NCBI GenBank assembly: GCA_036172665.1
Contig: CM069873.1
Location: 42,564,001-42,628,000, forward strand
Direction: 5' to 3'
Length of the DNA stretch: 64,000 nucleotides
Source: Prosopocoilus inquinatus
Taxonomy: Eukaryota > Arthropoda > Insecta > Coleoptera > Lucanidae
Shown here: positions 1 through 9,300 of the stretch, piece by piece
Layout: the number at the start of each line of letters is the position of its first letter
How positions within the stretch are numbered: the first letter of the stretch is position 1
Position numbers and translations under genes: made by a program
Notes under the pieces: model-generated
What the model was told of the DNA's origin: nothing
Database searches by the model: none
Seen by the model: only the letters and a program-made list of their open reading frames with translations

Positions 1-394
1 CAACTGCGTCCGAGAACTTCGTATCTCACATCAAAGTTACTGGAGTTCATCGAAACGCCAAATAACATGATAGATGAGTAAGGATCGATTAGATACATCA
101 CAGGAACAACGCTAATGCGTGTTGTTTCATTTAAAACTATTTCCAGCTTCAGCTGGGTCCGAGAACTTCGTATCTCACTTCAGAGTTGCTGGAGCCCATC
201 CAAACGTCAAATAACATGATAGATGAGTAAGGATCGATTACATTCATCACAGGAACTACGCTAATACGTGTTGTTTCGTTTAAAACTATTTCCAGCTTCT
301 GCTGCGTCCGAAAACTTTGTATCTCACATCAGAGTTACTGGAGTCCATCCAAACGTCAAATAACATGATAGATAAGTAAGGATCGATTAGATAC
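1..394. repeat. 149-bp satellite array, left flank of the retrotransposon
   Basis: About 2.6 head-to-tail copies of the 149-bp satellite monomer. The marker AGGATCGATT starts at 81, 230 and 379, which is exactly 149 bp apart. The copies carry rare variants: CAACTGCG at 1-8, GCTGGGTCC at 152, GTTGCTGGAGCCC near 185 and AGGAACTACG near 250. The same series of variants recurs near 62.36-62.63 kb on the far side of the window. The array stops at 394, after monomer base 16 (AGATAC), where the LTR begins. The window edge cuts the array at monomer base 70, so it continues to the left. No coding potential is visible. Confidence 0.97.
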
Positions 395-567
395 TGTTAA
401 CACGATTTTTACGTTCATTTTAATGAATCACATACACTTGTAAAAAAAAAAAACAATTGCAATATAAATAAAAAACTTTCATATAAAAAAAGGTAATTGT
501 ACCAGCGAAATTTTTCTGCAAACAAACACAAAGAAATACAGTCCACTATATCGAATCAACATATTAT
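395..567 (+). repeat. 5' long terminal repeat
   Basis: 173 bp starting TGTTAACACG and matching 6155-6327 at every base; beyond 567 the two copies diverge (TTTTGG against ATCACA). The left edge is sharp, because the bases before TGTTAA differ (GATAC at left, GAGCTA at right). The right edge is less certain: the shared sequence ends ATATTAT rather than the usual CA, although a CAACA lies 6 bp earlier, ending at 561. The 3-nt gap to the primer binding site at 571 supports an end at 567. The LTR is short and AT-rich, with a run of 12 A at 442-453. Confidence 0.95.
463..472 (+). promoter_or_regulatory. Candidate TATA box overlapping a poly(A) signal in the 5' LTR
   Basis: TATAAATA at 463-470 overlaps AATAAA at 467-472. 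In the 5' LTR the TATA-like motif would place transcription start some 25-35 bp downstream, still inside the LTR, as retroelement transcription needs. The same bases in the 3' LTR could act as a polyadenylation signal. BEL promoters may instead use initiator elements. The call rests on motif match and position only. Confidence 0.5.
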
Positions 568-570
568 TTT

Positions 571-588
571 TGGTCCGATCGAGCCGGA
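571..588 (+). other. Primer binding site (minus-strand priming)
   Basis: TGGTCCGATCGAGCCGGA begins with TGG, the complement of a tRNA CCA end, 3 nt after the LTR. Its reverse complement reads as a tRNA 3' end: T-stem bases, a 7-base acceptor strand CGATCGG, discriminator A, then CCA. It resembles the 3' end of insect tRNA-Tyr as I recall it, but differs in the acceptor stem (GAT here where I expect TT), so the primer tRNA is not settled. Confidence 0.8.
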
Positions 589-671
589 TTCAAGATTTAC
601 AAGAACTAAGCGCATCAGCGAAGAAGAGAAACACCGCATAGAAAACTATCGTTCAGGACTACAGATAAGGC

Positions 672-688
672 TCTAGAACAGTTCTAGA
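672..688 (+). other. Perfect 17-bp palindrome in the leader
   Basis: TCTAGAAC, A, GTTCTAGA: two 8-base arms around one central base. In RNA it could fold as a 6-bp TCTAGA stem with a 5-nt ACAGT loop, or pair between two molecules because TCTAGA is self-complementary. It sits between the primer binding site and Gag, where retroelements commonly carry dimerisation or packaging structures. That role is an inference from position. Confidence 0.6.
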
Positions 689-861
689 ATTTGTAGGCTG
701 CTATCTGTGTTAAGGTAGTACACATTTATAAAACACATTCATACTTTTATACATTTATTTGCAAAAGAAAATATTTTGACAAATATTTTTACACATTAAC
801 ACAATTTCTTTGTAACTAGGTTACAATAATTCAATTCATAGTTTTCTGAATTTGAAAAGTC

Positions 862-3800
862 ATGCAAGACGTCACATCTACTGAAAAACTTGTGCGTAAA
901 CGAGGTACTATTAAATACAAACTAACAAATTTTATAAAATATTTACGCACAGTTCAAGATGCATATGCAAGTGATCAAGTTTTAGCAGAAAAAACAATCA
1001 TTGAATTGCAAGATCGTAGTAGCAAGTTTGCATCGTTGTTTGAGGAATTTGATGAAACTCAGAGTAAAATAGAATATATTTGCGATGAAGATGACTTAGA
1101 AAGGCAATATTTAGAGAGAGAAGATTTCACTGAAAAGCATTCATCCGCAATCACAGACGCAAAATTTATTTTAAAGCAAGTCTGCACACCTGTCATCCAA
1201 ATTCAAAGCGACAGTATCACTGGCATATCAGATTCCTCAAAACAAAACGGTATTTCTCACAACATTAAACTTCCAACAATTAAACTTGCAAAATTTAACG
1301 GTGCATATGATAATTGGTTGGAATTCAAAGATACTTTTGAGTCACTAATTAATTCAAACAAATCAATTGACAATGTTCAGAAGTATCATTATTTACGTGC
1401 TTCACTAGAAGGTGACGCACTAAAGGTTATACAGTCTCTAGAATTCTCATCCGAAAATTACATAATCGCATGGGAACTACTTTGCAATAGGTATAATAAC
1501 ATCAGATTGTTAATTAATAATCACATCAAATCTCTGTTTGAATTAAATTCACTTACAAAGGAGTCCTCAAGAGGAATAAGAGACTTGATAGATACCATTT
1601 TTAAACATTTAAGAGCTCTTCAAACACTAGAACAACCAACAGAACATTGGGACACTTTGTTGATATTTTTAATTACGTCAAAATTAGACAAATTTACTGT
1701 TCGGGAATGGGAAAAAGTTAAAACAGGCAATAATTTCCCAACACTTTCTGAATTCAAGAGTTTTTTGAATTCAAGAGCAGATTTTCTAGAAACACTTGAA
1801 ATCAATCATAATAAAATTGCCAAAGAACATAAACAGTTACATAATAATATCAAACAAGTTTCGTTAATATCCTCAAATGTGAAATGTCCTGTATGTAATG
1901 GGGCACATTTAATTTATTATTGTGAAAAATTCTTAAAATTAAATTTGTCAGATAAATTAAAAACAGTAAAGCAGCTGAATCTTTGTAATAACTGTTTACG
2001 TTCAGGCCACACAACTAAAAACTGCAGATCTGGATTTTGTAAAAAGTGCAAAGCTAAACATAACACTTTACTTCATCCAGAATTATTATATACACGTGAA
2101 CCAATTACATCAAAAACAATTCATCCAAATGCATCAACAACAATTTCGCCACAAGTTAGTTTCACAAGTCATTATCCTAATCAACATGTTCTGCTTTCCA
2201 CTGTATCAATTTTAGTTCCAGATGTTTTTGGCAACATTCATACTGCAAAAGCTTTACTTGACTGTGGTTCTCAGTCAAATTTTCTTACTTCAAAATTTTG
2301 CAAAAAGTTAGGATTAGAAGAACATTCAACAAACATGACCATTGGAGGAATCAATGGCGTTTCATCAGTCATTAAAAAAAAATGCAACATTGTGATATAT
2401 TCACTCAATTATGAATTTTCTACTAATCTTTGTTGTTTTATTTTGCCCACAATTACAGGTAATTTGCCTTCATTCACTATCAACACCAGCTCATGGAATA
2501 TTCCAGCCAACATTCAATTGGCAGATCCTCAATTCACCGAGCCTAGTGAAATAGATGTACTTATTGGTGCAGGTATTTTTTGGAATATTCTTCATCATCA
2601 AAGAATTCAGTTGGGTAAGAATATGCCAGTTCTTCAAAACACAGAATTCGGTTGGATTATATCAGGTACCATCTCAGAATCCATTTCAAAAATTCATTGC
2701 AATTTTTCTAAAACTCACAGCAATCTTGATTCTGAATTGCAGAAATTTTGGGAGATAGAGGAAATTAATAACGAGCATTCTATGTCTTCCGATGATGTTT
2801 ATTGCGAAAAACATTTCCTAGAAACGTTTTCTAGAAATGAAGAAGGACGGTTCATTGTTCGAATACCACTAAAACATTCTGCTTCTAATTTAGGTAACTC
2901 AAAACCATTATCAATTAAACGTCAACAACAATTAGAACGTAAATTTTCATACGATTCTAATCTAAAATTTCAATATTCTCAATTCATAAAAGAATACATA
3001 GATTTAAACCACATGTCTCAAGTAAATTTAATTCCTTCCAATACAGCATATTTTTTGCCACATCATGGTGTTTTTAGACAAGAAAGTTTGACTACTAAAC
3101 TAAGAGTAGTCTTTGATGGATCAGCGAATTCTGATTCAGGTTGGTCAGTTAATGATTTACAATTTACAGGGCCACCCATTCAGAATGAAATATTTTCTAT
3201 ACTCATAAAATTCAGACAACATCCTTTTGCAGTTTCGGCAGATATAGAAAAAATGTATAGGCAGGTCGTCATTCATCCTGATGACAGACATCTTCAAAAT
3301 ATTGTTTGGAGATTTAGTTCAGACGATCCAATTTCCATTTACACTTTAAATACAGTTACCTACGGCACTAGATCTGCTCCGTATTTAGCCATAAGATGCT
3401 TAAAGCAGTTGGCTCATGAATATCAAACAAAATCTTCTTTCGCATCTTCAATAATAAAAAATGATTTTTATGTTGATGATCTCATAACAGGTTTTGATTC
3501 TGAAACAGTTGCAATCAATGTATGTAAAGAAATTGCATCAATTCTAAATTCAGCATGTTTCCCATTAAGAAAATGGAATTCTAATAGTCAGCTTTTCTTG
3601 CAAGAGTTTCAAAATGAAAATGAACCTGTGAGTGTTTTAAATTTAGGAGATAATGAGTTTTCAAAAACTTTAGGAATAAAATGGTACAGTAAATCTGATA
3701 CATTAGGTTTTCAAATCAAAAATTTTGAAAATTCTTTATCAATTAATAAACGATCAATCTTATCTGACGTAGCAAGGATTTTTGATCCATTAGGTTTGTT

Positions 3801-6051
3801 AAGCCCATGCACTATTTTCTCAAAAATAATTATTCAAAAACTATGGTCTCTTAAATTAGATTGGAATGATCCTATTCCAGACGATTTGAAAGCTACGTGG
3901 GTACGATTCAGAAATAATTTAACAAAATTAAATCAACTCAAATTAGATAGGCACGTCATTTGTAAAAATTCTACAGAAATCGAATTACATGGTTTCTGTG
4001 ACGCGTCACAAAACGCATACGGTGCGTGTGTATACGTTCGCAGCATCGATCAAAAAGAAAAGATTTTAATTAATCTCTTATGCGGAAAGACAAAGGTTGC
4101 TCCACTGAAATGTTTAACTATGCCAAGATTAGAATTGTGCAGTGCTTTGTTGTTAAGTCAATTAATTAACAAAGTACAAAAATCATTCACTATCGAATGC
4201 TCATATCATCTATGGTCAGATTCTCAAATAATATTACACTGGATTAACTCTCCATCTCATTCATTACCAATTTTTGTAAGAAATCGCATTTCTAAAATTC
4301 AAGAATTAACACAGATTAGTAATTGGAAGTACATAAACACAAAAGATAATCCTGCCGATCTTACATCACGAGGAATTTCTCCTGAAAATTTACTCAAGTC
4401 TCAATTGTGGTGGAACGGCCCTTCATGGTTGTCTCTTCCAACTAATCATTGGCCATCATCCGCATTCTCAATTTCAATTAAATATTCTAAAAATAATGTT
4501 TGCTCAGCTACTGTTGAAAATAATTTTCAGATATTCGAAAGGTTTTCTAGTTTGAATAGGTTGAAAAGAACAATGGCATACATTTTACGATTCATCTTAA
4601 ACATTAAGAAACAAAAATCTGAACGGCCGTACGGATATTTGACTATTGCAGAATTAGATCTCAGTATGAAACAATTAATAAAATTGTCACAACAAGACAG
4701 TTTTCCTCAAGAAATTAATTTATTACTAAATAATAAAAATTTAAAGCCAAAACACAATTTATTATCCCTTGCTCCGTTCATTGATACTGAAGGTTTATTA
4801 AGAGTCGGTGGTCGATTAAAAAACTCTTATTTAGATTTTGCTCAGAAACATCCTTTGATTTTATCGGGAAAACATCGTTTAGCAAAACTAATTTTTGAAA
4901 ATACGCATATAACATTACTTCATGCAGGTCCACAATTGTTATTATTTACAGTAAGACAGCATTTTTGGGTTACATCTGGAATGAGTGTGGCTAAGTCAGT
5001 AGTGCGAGGTTGCATCAGATGTTTTAAATCTAAACCAAAATCTTTTGATCAAATAATGGCAAATTTGCCAAAAGAAAGAGTTACAGTTAATAATTCATTT
5101 TATATCACGGGAATAGATTATGCAGGGCCTTTTAATATAAAAGATCGCAAAGGTCGAGGTTCAAAGACTATAAAGGGCTACATTTGTCTTTTCATCTGCT
5201 TTTCTACTAAAGCTATGCATCTTGAACTTGTGACAGATTTATCAAGCGAAACATTCCTTGCTGCTTTGAGAAGATTTGCATCACGAAGAGGCAAACCAGC
5301 TCATTTATATTCAGATAATGCAACAAATTTTATCGGAGCAGCTAAGAAACTATCTGCCTTGCATGAATTTTTCTCAAACTCTAAAACAGAAATAACAAAT
5401 TATTGTACAAATGAAAATATAACCTGGCATTTTATTCCCCCAAACTCGCCTCATTTCGGAGGGCTTTGGGAATCAAACATAAAAAACATAAAACATCATT
5501 TATCAAGAGTAATTAATGACACAAAATTAACATATGAAGAATTTTACACAATCTTAACACAGATAGAAGCAACTTTAAATTCTAGACCTTTATACCCTCT
5601 GTCATCGGATGTTGATGATCTGCAGCCACTAACTCCAGCTCATTTCTTGATTGGCAAACCATTGACTGCTATTCCGGAACCGCAATTGCTGGACACACCA
5701 ACAAACAGGCTGTCGCGTTTCCAGTTACAGCAACAGTTGGTACAAAGTTTTTGGAAGCGGTGGTCACAAGAATATTTGTATCATCTGCAAGAAAGAAAGA
5801 AATGGAAGAGCAAAAATCCAGGGCTAAAGATTGGAAGTTTGGTAATAATCAAACAGGATAACTTACCTCCTTCCCAGTGGCTCCTTGGAAGAATAGTAGA
5901 GCTTCATCCCGGTGACGACAACGTAGTTCGAGTTGCTACAGTCAAGACTCATAAAGGCAATTTCAAGCGAGCAGTAGCGAAGTTGTGTCCCCTTCCAGTA
6001 CCTGAAAATGGCAGTAGTGACAGTGAAATTGTGCATGTTAAAAACAGTTAA
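862..6051 (+). CDS. BEL/Pao Gag-Pol polyprotein
   Basis: One intact 1,729-residue frame encoding the particle and the copying enzymes. The start is the first ATG after the in-frame TGA at 853. In order: a charged, probably helical N-terminus (1-130); DUF1759-type Gag (about 137-300, from LPTIKLAKFNG); zinc-binding Cys/His motifs (C342/C345; CX2CX4HX4C at C375, C378, H383, C388; then C393, C396, H400, H405); aspartic protease with D467-C468-G469 and a later IDVLIGAG at 564-571; RT (about 730-900) with D794 and YVDD 870-873; Pao A17-type region (RSILSDVARIFDPLGLLSP, 964-982); RNase H with D1047, E1091, D1120 and D1166; integrase with H1349, H1354, C1384, C1387 and D1419, D1485, E1537; DUF5641-type C-terminus (about 1600-1713). 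Every catalytic residue I looked for is present; the one oddity is DCG in place of the usual DSG or DTG. Gag and Pol share one frame, so no frameshift is needed and the protease must release the parts. There is no env. Confidence 0.97.
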   Translation: MQDVTSTEKLVRKRGTIKYKLTNFIKYLRTVQDAYASDQVLAEKTIIELQDRSSKFASLFEEFDETQSKIEYICDEDDLERQYLEREDFTEKHSSAITDAKFILKQVCTPVIQIQSDSITGISDSSKQNGISHNIKLPTIKLAKFNGAYDNWLEFKDTFESLINSNKSIDNVQKYHYLRASLEGDALKVIQSLEFSSENYIIAWELLCNRYNNIRLLINNHIKSLFELNSLTKESSRGIRDLIDTIFKHLRALQTLEQPTEHWDTLLIFLITSKLDKFTVREWEKVKTGNNFPTLSEFKSFLNSRADFLETLEINHNKIAKEHKQLHNNIKQVSLISSNVKCPVCNGAHLIYYCEKFLKLNLSDKLKTVKQLNLCNNCLRSGHTTKNCRSGFCKKCKAKHNTLLHPELLYTREPITSKTIHPNASTTISPQVSFTSHYPNQHVLLSTVSILVPDVFGNIHTAKALLDCGSQSNFLTSKFCKKLGLEEHSTNMTIGGINGVSSVIKKKCNIVIYSLNYEFSTNLCCFILPTITGNLPSFTINTSSWNIPANIQLADPQFTEPSEIDVLIGAGIFWNILHHQRIQLGKNMPVLQNTEFGWIISGTISESISKIHCNFSKTHSNLDSELQKFWEIEEINNEHSMSSDDVYCEKHFLETFSRNEEGRFIVRIPLKHSASNLGNSKPLSIKRQQQLERKFSYDSNLKFQYSQFIKEYIDLNHMSQVNLIPSNTAYFLPHHGVFRQESLTTKLRVVFDGSANSDSGWSVNDLQFTGPPIQNEIFSILIKFRQHPFAVSADIEKMYRQVVIHPDDRHLQNIVWRFSSDDPISIYTLNTVTYGTRSAPYLAIRCLKQLAHEYQTKSSFASSIIKNDFYVDDLITGFDSETVAINVCKEIASILNSACFPLRKWNSNSQLFLQEFQNENEPVSVLNLGDNEFSKTLGIKWYSKSDTLGFQIKNFENSLSINKRSILSDVARIFDPLGLLSPCTIFSKIIIQKLWSLKLDWNDPIPDDLKATWVRFRNNLTKLNQLKLDRHVICKNSTEIELHGFCDASQNAYGACVYVRSIDQKEKILINLLCGKTKVAPLKCLTMPRLELCSALLLSQLINKVQKSFTIECSYHLWSDSQIILHWINSPSHSLPIFVRNRISKIQELTQISNWKYINTKDNPADLTSRGISPENLLKSQLWWNGPSWLSLPTNHWPSSAFSISIKYSKNNVCSATVENNFQIFERFSSLNRLKRTMAYILRFILNIKKQKSERPYGYLTIAELDLSMKQLIKLSQQDSFPQEINLLLNNKNLKPKHNLLSLAPFIDTEGLLRVGGRLKNSYLDFAQKHPLILSGKHRLAKLIFENTHITLLHAGPQLLLFTVRQHFWVTSGMSVAKSVVRGCIRCFKSKPKSFDQIMANLPKERVTVNNSFYITGIDYAGPFNIKDRKGRGSKTIKGYICLFICFSTKAMHLELVTDLSSETFLAALRRFASRRGKPAHLYSDNATNFIGAAKKLSALHEFFSNSKTEITNYCTNENITWHFIPPNSPHFGGLWESNIKNIKHHLSRVINDTKLTYEEFYTILTQIEATLNSRPLYPLSSDVDDLQPLTPAHFLIGKPLTAIPEPQLLDTPTNRLSRFQLQQQLVQSFWKRWSQEYLYHLQERKKWKSKNPGLKIGSLVIIKQDNLPPSQWLLGRIVELHPGDDNVVRVATVKTHKGNFKRAVAKLCPLPVPENGSSDSEIVHVKNS

Positions 6052-6154
6052 AATAATTCATTTTCATTATTACAATCAGTTCATACTTAATTGCAATTTA
6101 TGAATATTTGAACACTTTCTTAAAAAAAAAAAAAATGTTCAAGGCGGGGAGCTA
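6052..6154 (+). other. 3' UTR with polypurine tract
   Basis: 103 bp between the Gag-Pol stop and the 3' LTR, with a run of 14 A at 6122-6135. The purine-rich AAGGCGGGGAGCTA at 6141-6154 abuts the TGTTAA of the 3' LTR and is the expected plus-strand primer. A GGCGGGGAG-type tract is typical of BEL elements. The space is too short for an env gene. Confidence 0.85.
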
Positions 6155-6327
6155 TGTTAACACGATTTTTACGTTCATTTTAATGAATCACATACACTTG
6201 TAAAAAAAAAAAACAATTGCAATATAAATAAAAAACTTTCATATAAAAAAAGGTAATTGTACCAGCGAAATTTTTCTGCAAACAAACACAAAGAAATACA
6301 GTCCACTATATCGAATCAACATATTAT
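6155..6327 (+). repeat. 3' long terminal repeat
   Basis: Identical over 173 bp to 395-567. The candidate poly(A) signal AATAAA lies at 6227-6232. The array resumes at 6328 with ATCACAGG, which is monomer base 17, exactly the base after the one that ends the left flank. Because the LTRs are identical, decay of a once-perfect target-site duplication is an unlikely explanation for its absence. Confidence 0.95.
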
Positions 6328-9300
6328 ATCACAGGAACAACGCTAATACGTGTTGTTTCGTTCAAAACTATTTCCAGTTTCTGCTGCGTCCGAGAACTTT
6401 GTATCTCACATCAGAGTTACTGGAGTGCATCCAAACGTCAAGTAACATGATAGATAAGTAAGGATCGATTAGATACATCACAGGAACAACGCTAATGCGT
6501 GTTGTTTCATTTAAAACTATTTCCAGCTTCTGCTGCGTCCGAAAATTTCTTATCTCACATCAGAGTTACTGGAGTCCATCGAAACGTCAAATAACATAGT
6601 AGATAAGTAAGGATCGATTAGATACATCACAGGAACAACGCTAATACGTGTTGTTTCGTTCAAAACTATTTCCAGCTTCTGCTGCGTCCGAAAACTTTGT
6701 ATCTCACATCAAAGTTACTGGAGTCCATCGAAACGCCAAATAACATGATAGATGAGTAAGGATCGATTAGATACATCACAGGAACAACGCTAATACGTGT
6801 TGCTTCGTTTAAAACTATTTCCAGCTCCTGCTGCGCCCAAAAACTTCGTATCTCACATCAGAGTTACTAGAGTCCATCGAAACGTCAAATAACATGATCG
6901 ATAAGTAAGGATCGATTAGATACATCACAGGAACAACGCTAATGCGTGTTGTTTCGTTTAAAACTATTTCCAGCTTCTGCTGCGTCCGATAATTTCGTAT
7001 CTCACATTAGAGTTACTGGAGTCCATCCAAACGTAAAATAGCATGATAGATGAGTAAGGATCGATTAGATACATCACAGCAACAACGCTAATACGTGTTG
7101 TTTCGTTCAAAACTATTTCCAGCTTCTGCTGCGTCCGAAAACTTTGTATCTCACATCAAAGTTACTGGAGTCCATCGAAACGCCAAATAACATGATAGAT
7201 GAGTAAGGATCGATTAGATACATCACAGGAACAACGCTAATGCGTGTTGTTTCGTTTAAAACTATCTCCAGCTTCTGCTGCGTCCGAAAACTTTGTATCT
7301 CACATCAGAGTTACTGGAGTCCATCCAAACGTCAAATAACATGATAGATGAGTAAGGATCGATTAGATACATCACAGCAACAACGCTAATACGTGTTGTT
7401 TCGTTCAAAACTATTTCCAGCTTCTGCTGCGTCCGAGAACTTTGTATCTCACATCAGAGTTACTGGAGTCCATCCAAACGTAAAATAGCATGATAGATGA
7501 GTAAGGATCGATTAGATACATCACAGGAACAACGCTAATGCGTGTTGTTTCGTTTAAAACTATTTCCAGCTTCTGCTGCGTCCGAAAATTTCGTATCTCA
7601 CATTAGAGTTACTGGAGTCCATCGAAACGTCAAATAACATGATAGATGAGTAAGGATCGATTAGATACATCACAGGAACAACGCTAATGCGTGTTGTTTC
7701 GTTTAAAACTATTTCCAGCTTCTGCTGCGTCCGAAAATTTCGTATCTCACATTAGAGTTACTGGATTCCATCGAAACGTGAAATAGCATAGTAGCTAAGT
7801 AAGGATCGATTAGATACATCACAAGAACAACGCTAATGCGTGTTGTTTCGTTTAAAAGTATTTCCAGCTTCTGCTGCGTCCGAGAACTTTGTATCTCACA
7901 TCAGAGTTACTGGAGTCCATTCAAACGTCAAATAACATGATAGATGAGTAAGGATCGATTAAATACATCACAGGAACAACGCTAATGCGTGTTGTTTCGT
8001 TTAAAACTATTTCTAGCTTCAGCTGCGTCCGAGAACTTTGTGTCTCACATCAGAGTTACTGGAGCCCATCGAAACGCCAAATAACATGATAGATGAGTAA
8101 GGATCGATTAGATACATCACAGGAACAACGCTAATACGTGTTGTTTCGTTTAAAACTATTTCCAGCTCCTGCTGCGTCCAAAAACTTCGTATATCACATC
8201 AGAGTTACTAGAGTCCTTCGAAACGTCAAATAACATGATAGATGAGTAAGGATCCATTAGATACATCACAGGAACAACGCTAATGCGTGTTGTTTCATTT
8301 AAAAATATTTCCAGCTTCTGCTGCGTCCGAAAACTTTGTACCTCACATCAGAGTTACTGGAGTCCATCCAAACGTCAAATAACATGATAGATGAGTAAGG
8401 ATCGATTAGATATATCACAGGAACAACGCTAGTACGTGTTGTTTCATTTAAAACTATTTCCAGCTTCAGCTGCGTCCGAGAACTTCGTATCTCACATCAA
8501 AGTTTCTGGAGTCCATCGAAACGCCAAATAACATGATAGATGAGTAAGGATCGATTAGATACATCACAGGAACAACGCTAATGGGTGTTGTTTCGTTTAA
8601 AACTATTTCCAGCTTCTGCTGCGTCCGAAAATTTCGTATCTCACATTAGAGTTACTGGAGTCCATCGAAACGTGAAATAACATAGTAGCTAAGTAAGGAT
8701 CGATTAGATACATCACAGGAACAACGCTAATACGTGTTGTTTCGTTCAAAACTATTTCCAGCTTCTGCTGCGTCCGAGAACTTTGTATCTCACATTAGAG
8801 TTACTGGAGTCCATCGAAACGTCAAATAACATGATAGATGAGTAAGGATCGATTAGATACATCACAGGAACAACGCTAATGCGTGTTGTTTCGTTCAAAA
8901 CTATTTCCAGCTTCTGCTGCGCCCGAAAATTTCGTATCTCACATCAGAGTTACTGGAGTCCATCCAAACGTCAAATAACATGATAGATGAGTAAGGATCG
9001 ATTAGATACATCACAGGAACAACGCTAATACGTGTTGTTTCGTTCAAAACTATTTCCAGCTTCTGCTGCGTCCGAGAACATTGTATCTCACATCAGAGTT
9101 ACTGGAGTCCATCCAAACGTCAAATAACATGATAGATGAGTAAGGATCGATTAGATACATCACAGGAACAACGTTAATACGTGTTATTTCATTTAAAACT
9201 ATTTCCAGATTCAGCTGCCTCCGAGAACTTCGTATCTCACATCAAAGTTTCTGGAGTCCATCGAAACGCCAAATAACATGATAGATGAGTAAGGATCGAT

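Larger units (their letters stand above)
568..861 (+). other. Retrotransposon 5' leader (untranslated)
   Basis: 294 bp between the 5' LTR and the Gag-Pol start. It holds a 3-nt spacer, the primer binding site at 571-588 and a perfect 17-bp palindrome at 672-688. An in-frame TGA at 853-855 lies just before the ATG at 862, so Gag cannot extend upstream in this frame. The rest is AT-rich and I recognise nothing else in it. Packaging signals would be expected here. Confidence 0.85.
395..6327 (+). mobile_element. Complete BEL/Pao-type LTR retrotransposon
   Basis: A 5,933-bp element bounded by two identical 173-bp LTRs. Between them lie, in order, a primer binding site, a leader, one intact gag-pol frame, a short 3' UTR and a polypurine tract. 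The polyprotein order protease, RT, RNase H, integrase, together with DUF1759-type Gag, DUF1758-type protease, Pao A17-type and DUF5641-type regions, is diagnostic of BEL/Pao and not of Ty3/gypsy or Ty1/copia. Identical LTRs and an open frame indicate a recent insertion that may still be able to move. It interrupts a satellite monomer between bases 16 and 17. The flanks rejoin in phase (16 + 133 = 149 bp), and no direct target-site duplication is visible. No env-like frame follows pol. Confidence 0.97.

Noticed and set aside
390..394. GATAC as a 5-bp target-site duplication
   Set aside because: The bases flanking the 3' LTR are ATTAT before and ATCAC after 6327/6328; neither repeats GATAC.
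571..588. tRNA gene at the primer binding site
   Set aside because: Only the complement of a tRNA 3' end is present; there is no cloverleaf around it.
1620..1805. 61-codon open frame on the - strand
   Set aside because: It is antisense to the Gag coding region, short, and follows from the composition of the real frame.
2555..2758. 67-codon open frame on the + strand inside gag-pol
   Set aside because: It lies out of frame within the protease region of the intact polyprotein, has no recognisable motif and matches no known BEL accessory gene.
6052..6154. env-like gene after pol
   Set aside because: Only 103 bp separate the Gag-Pol stop and the 3' LTR, with no open frame.
6648..6670. CENP-B box-like TTCG...A within GTTTCGTTTAAAACTATTTC
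   Set aside because: TTCG and the following A are spaced as in the CENP-B box, but the essential CGGG part is missing in every monomer type I read.
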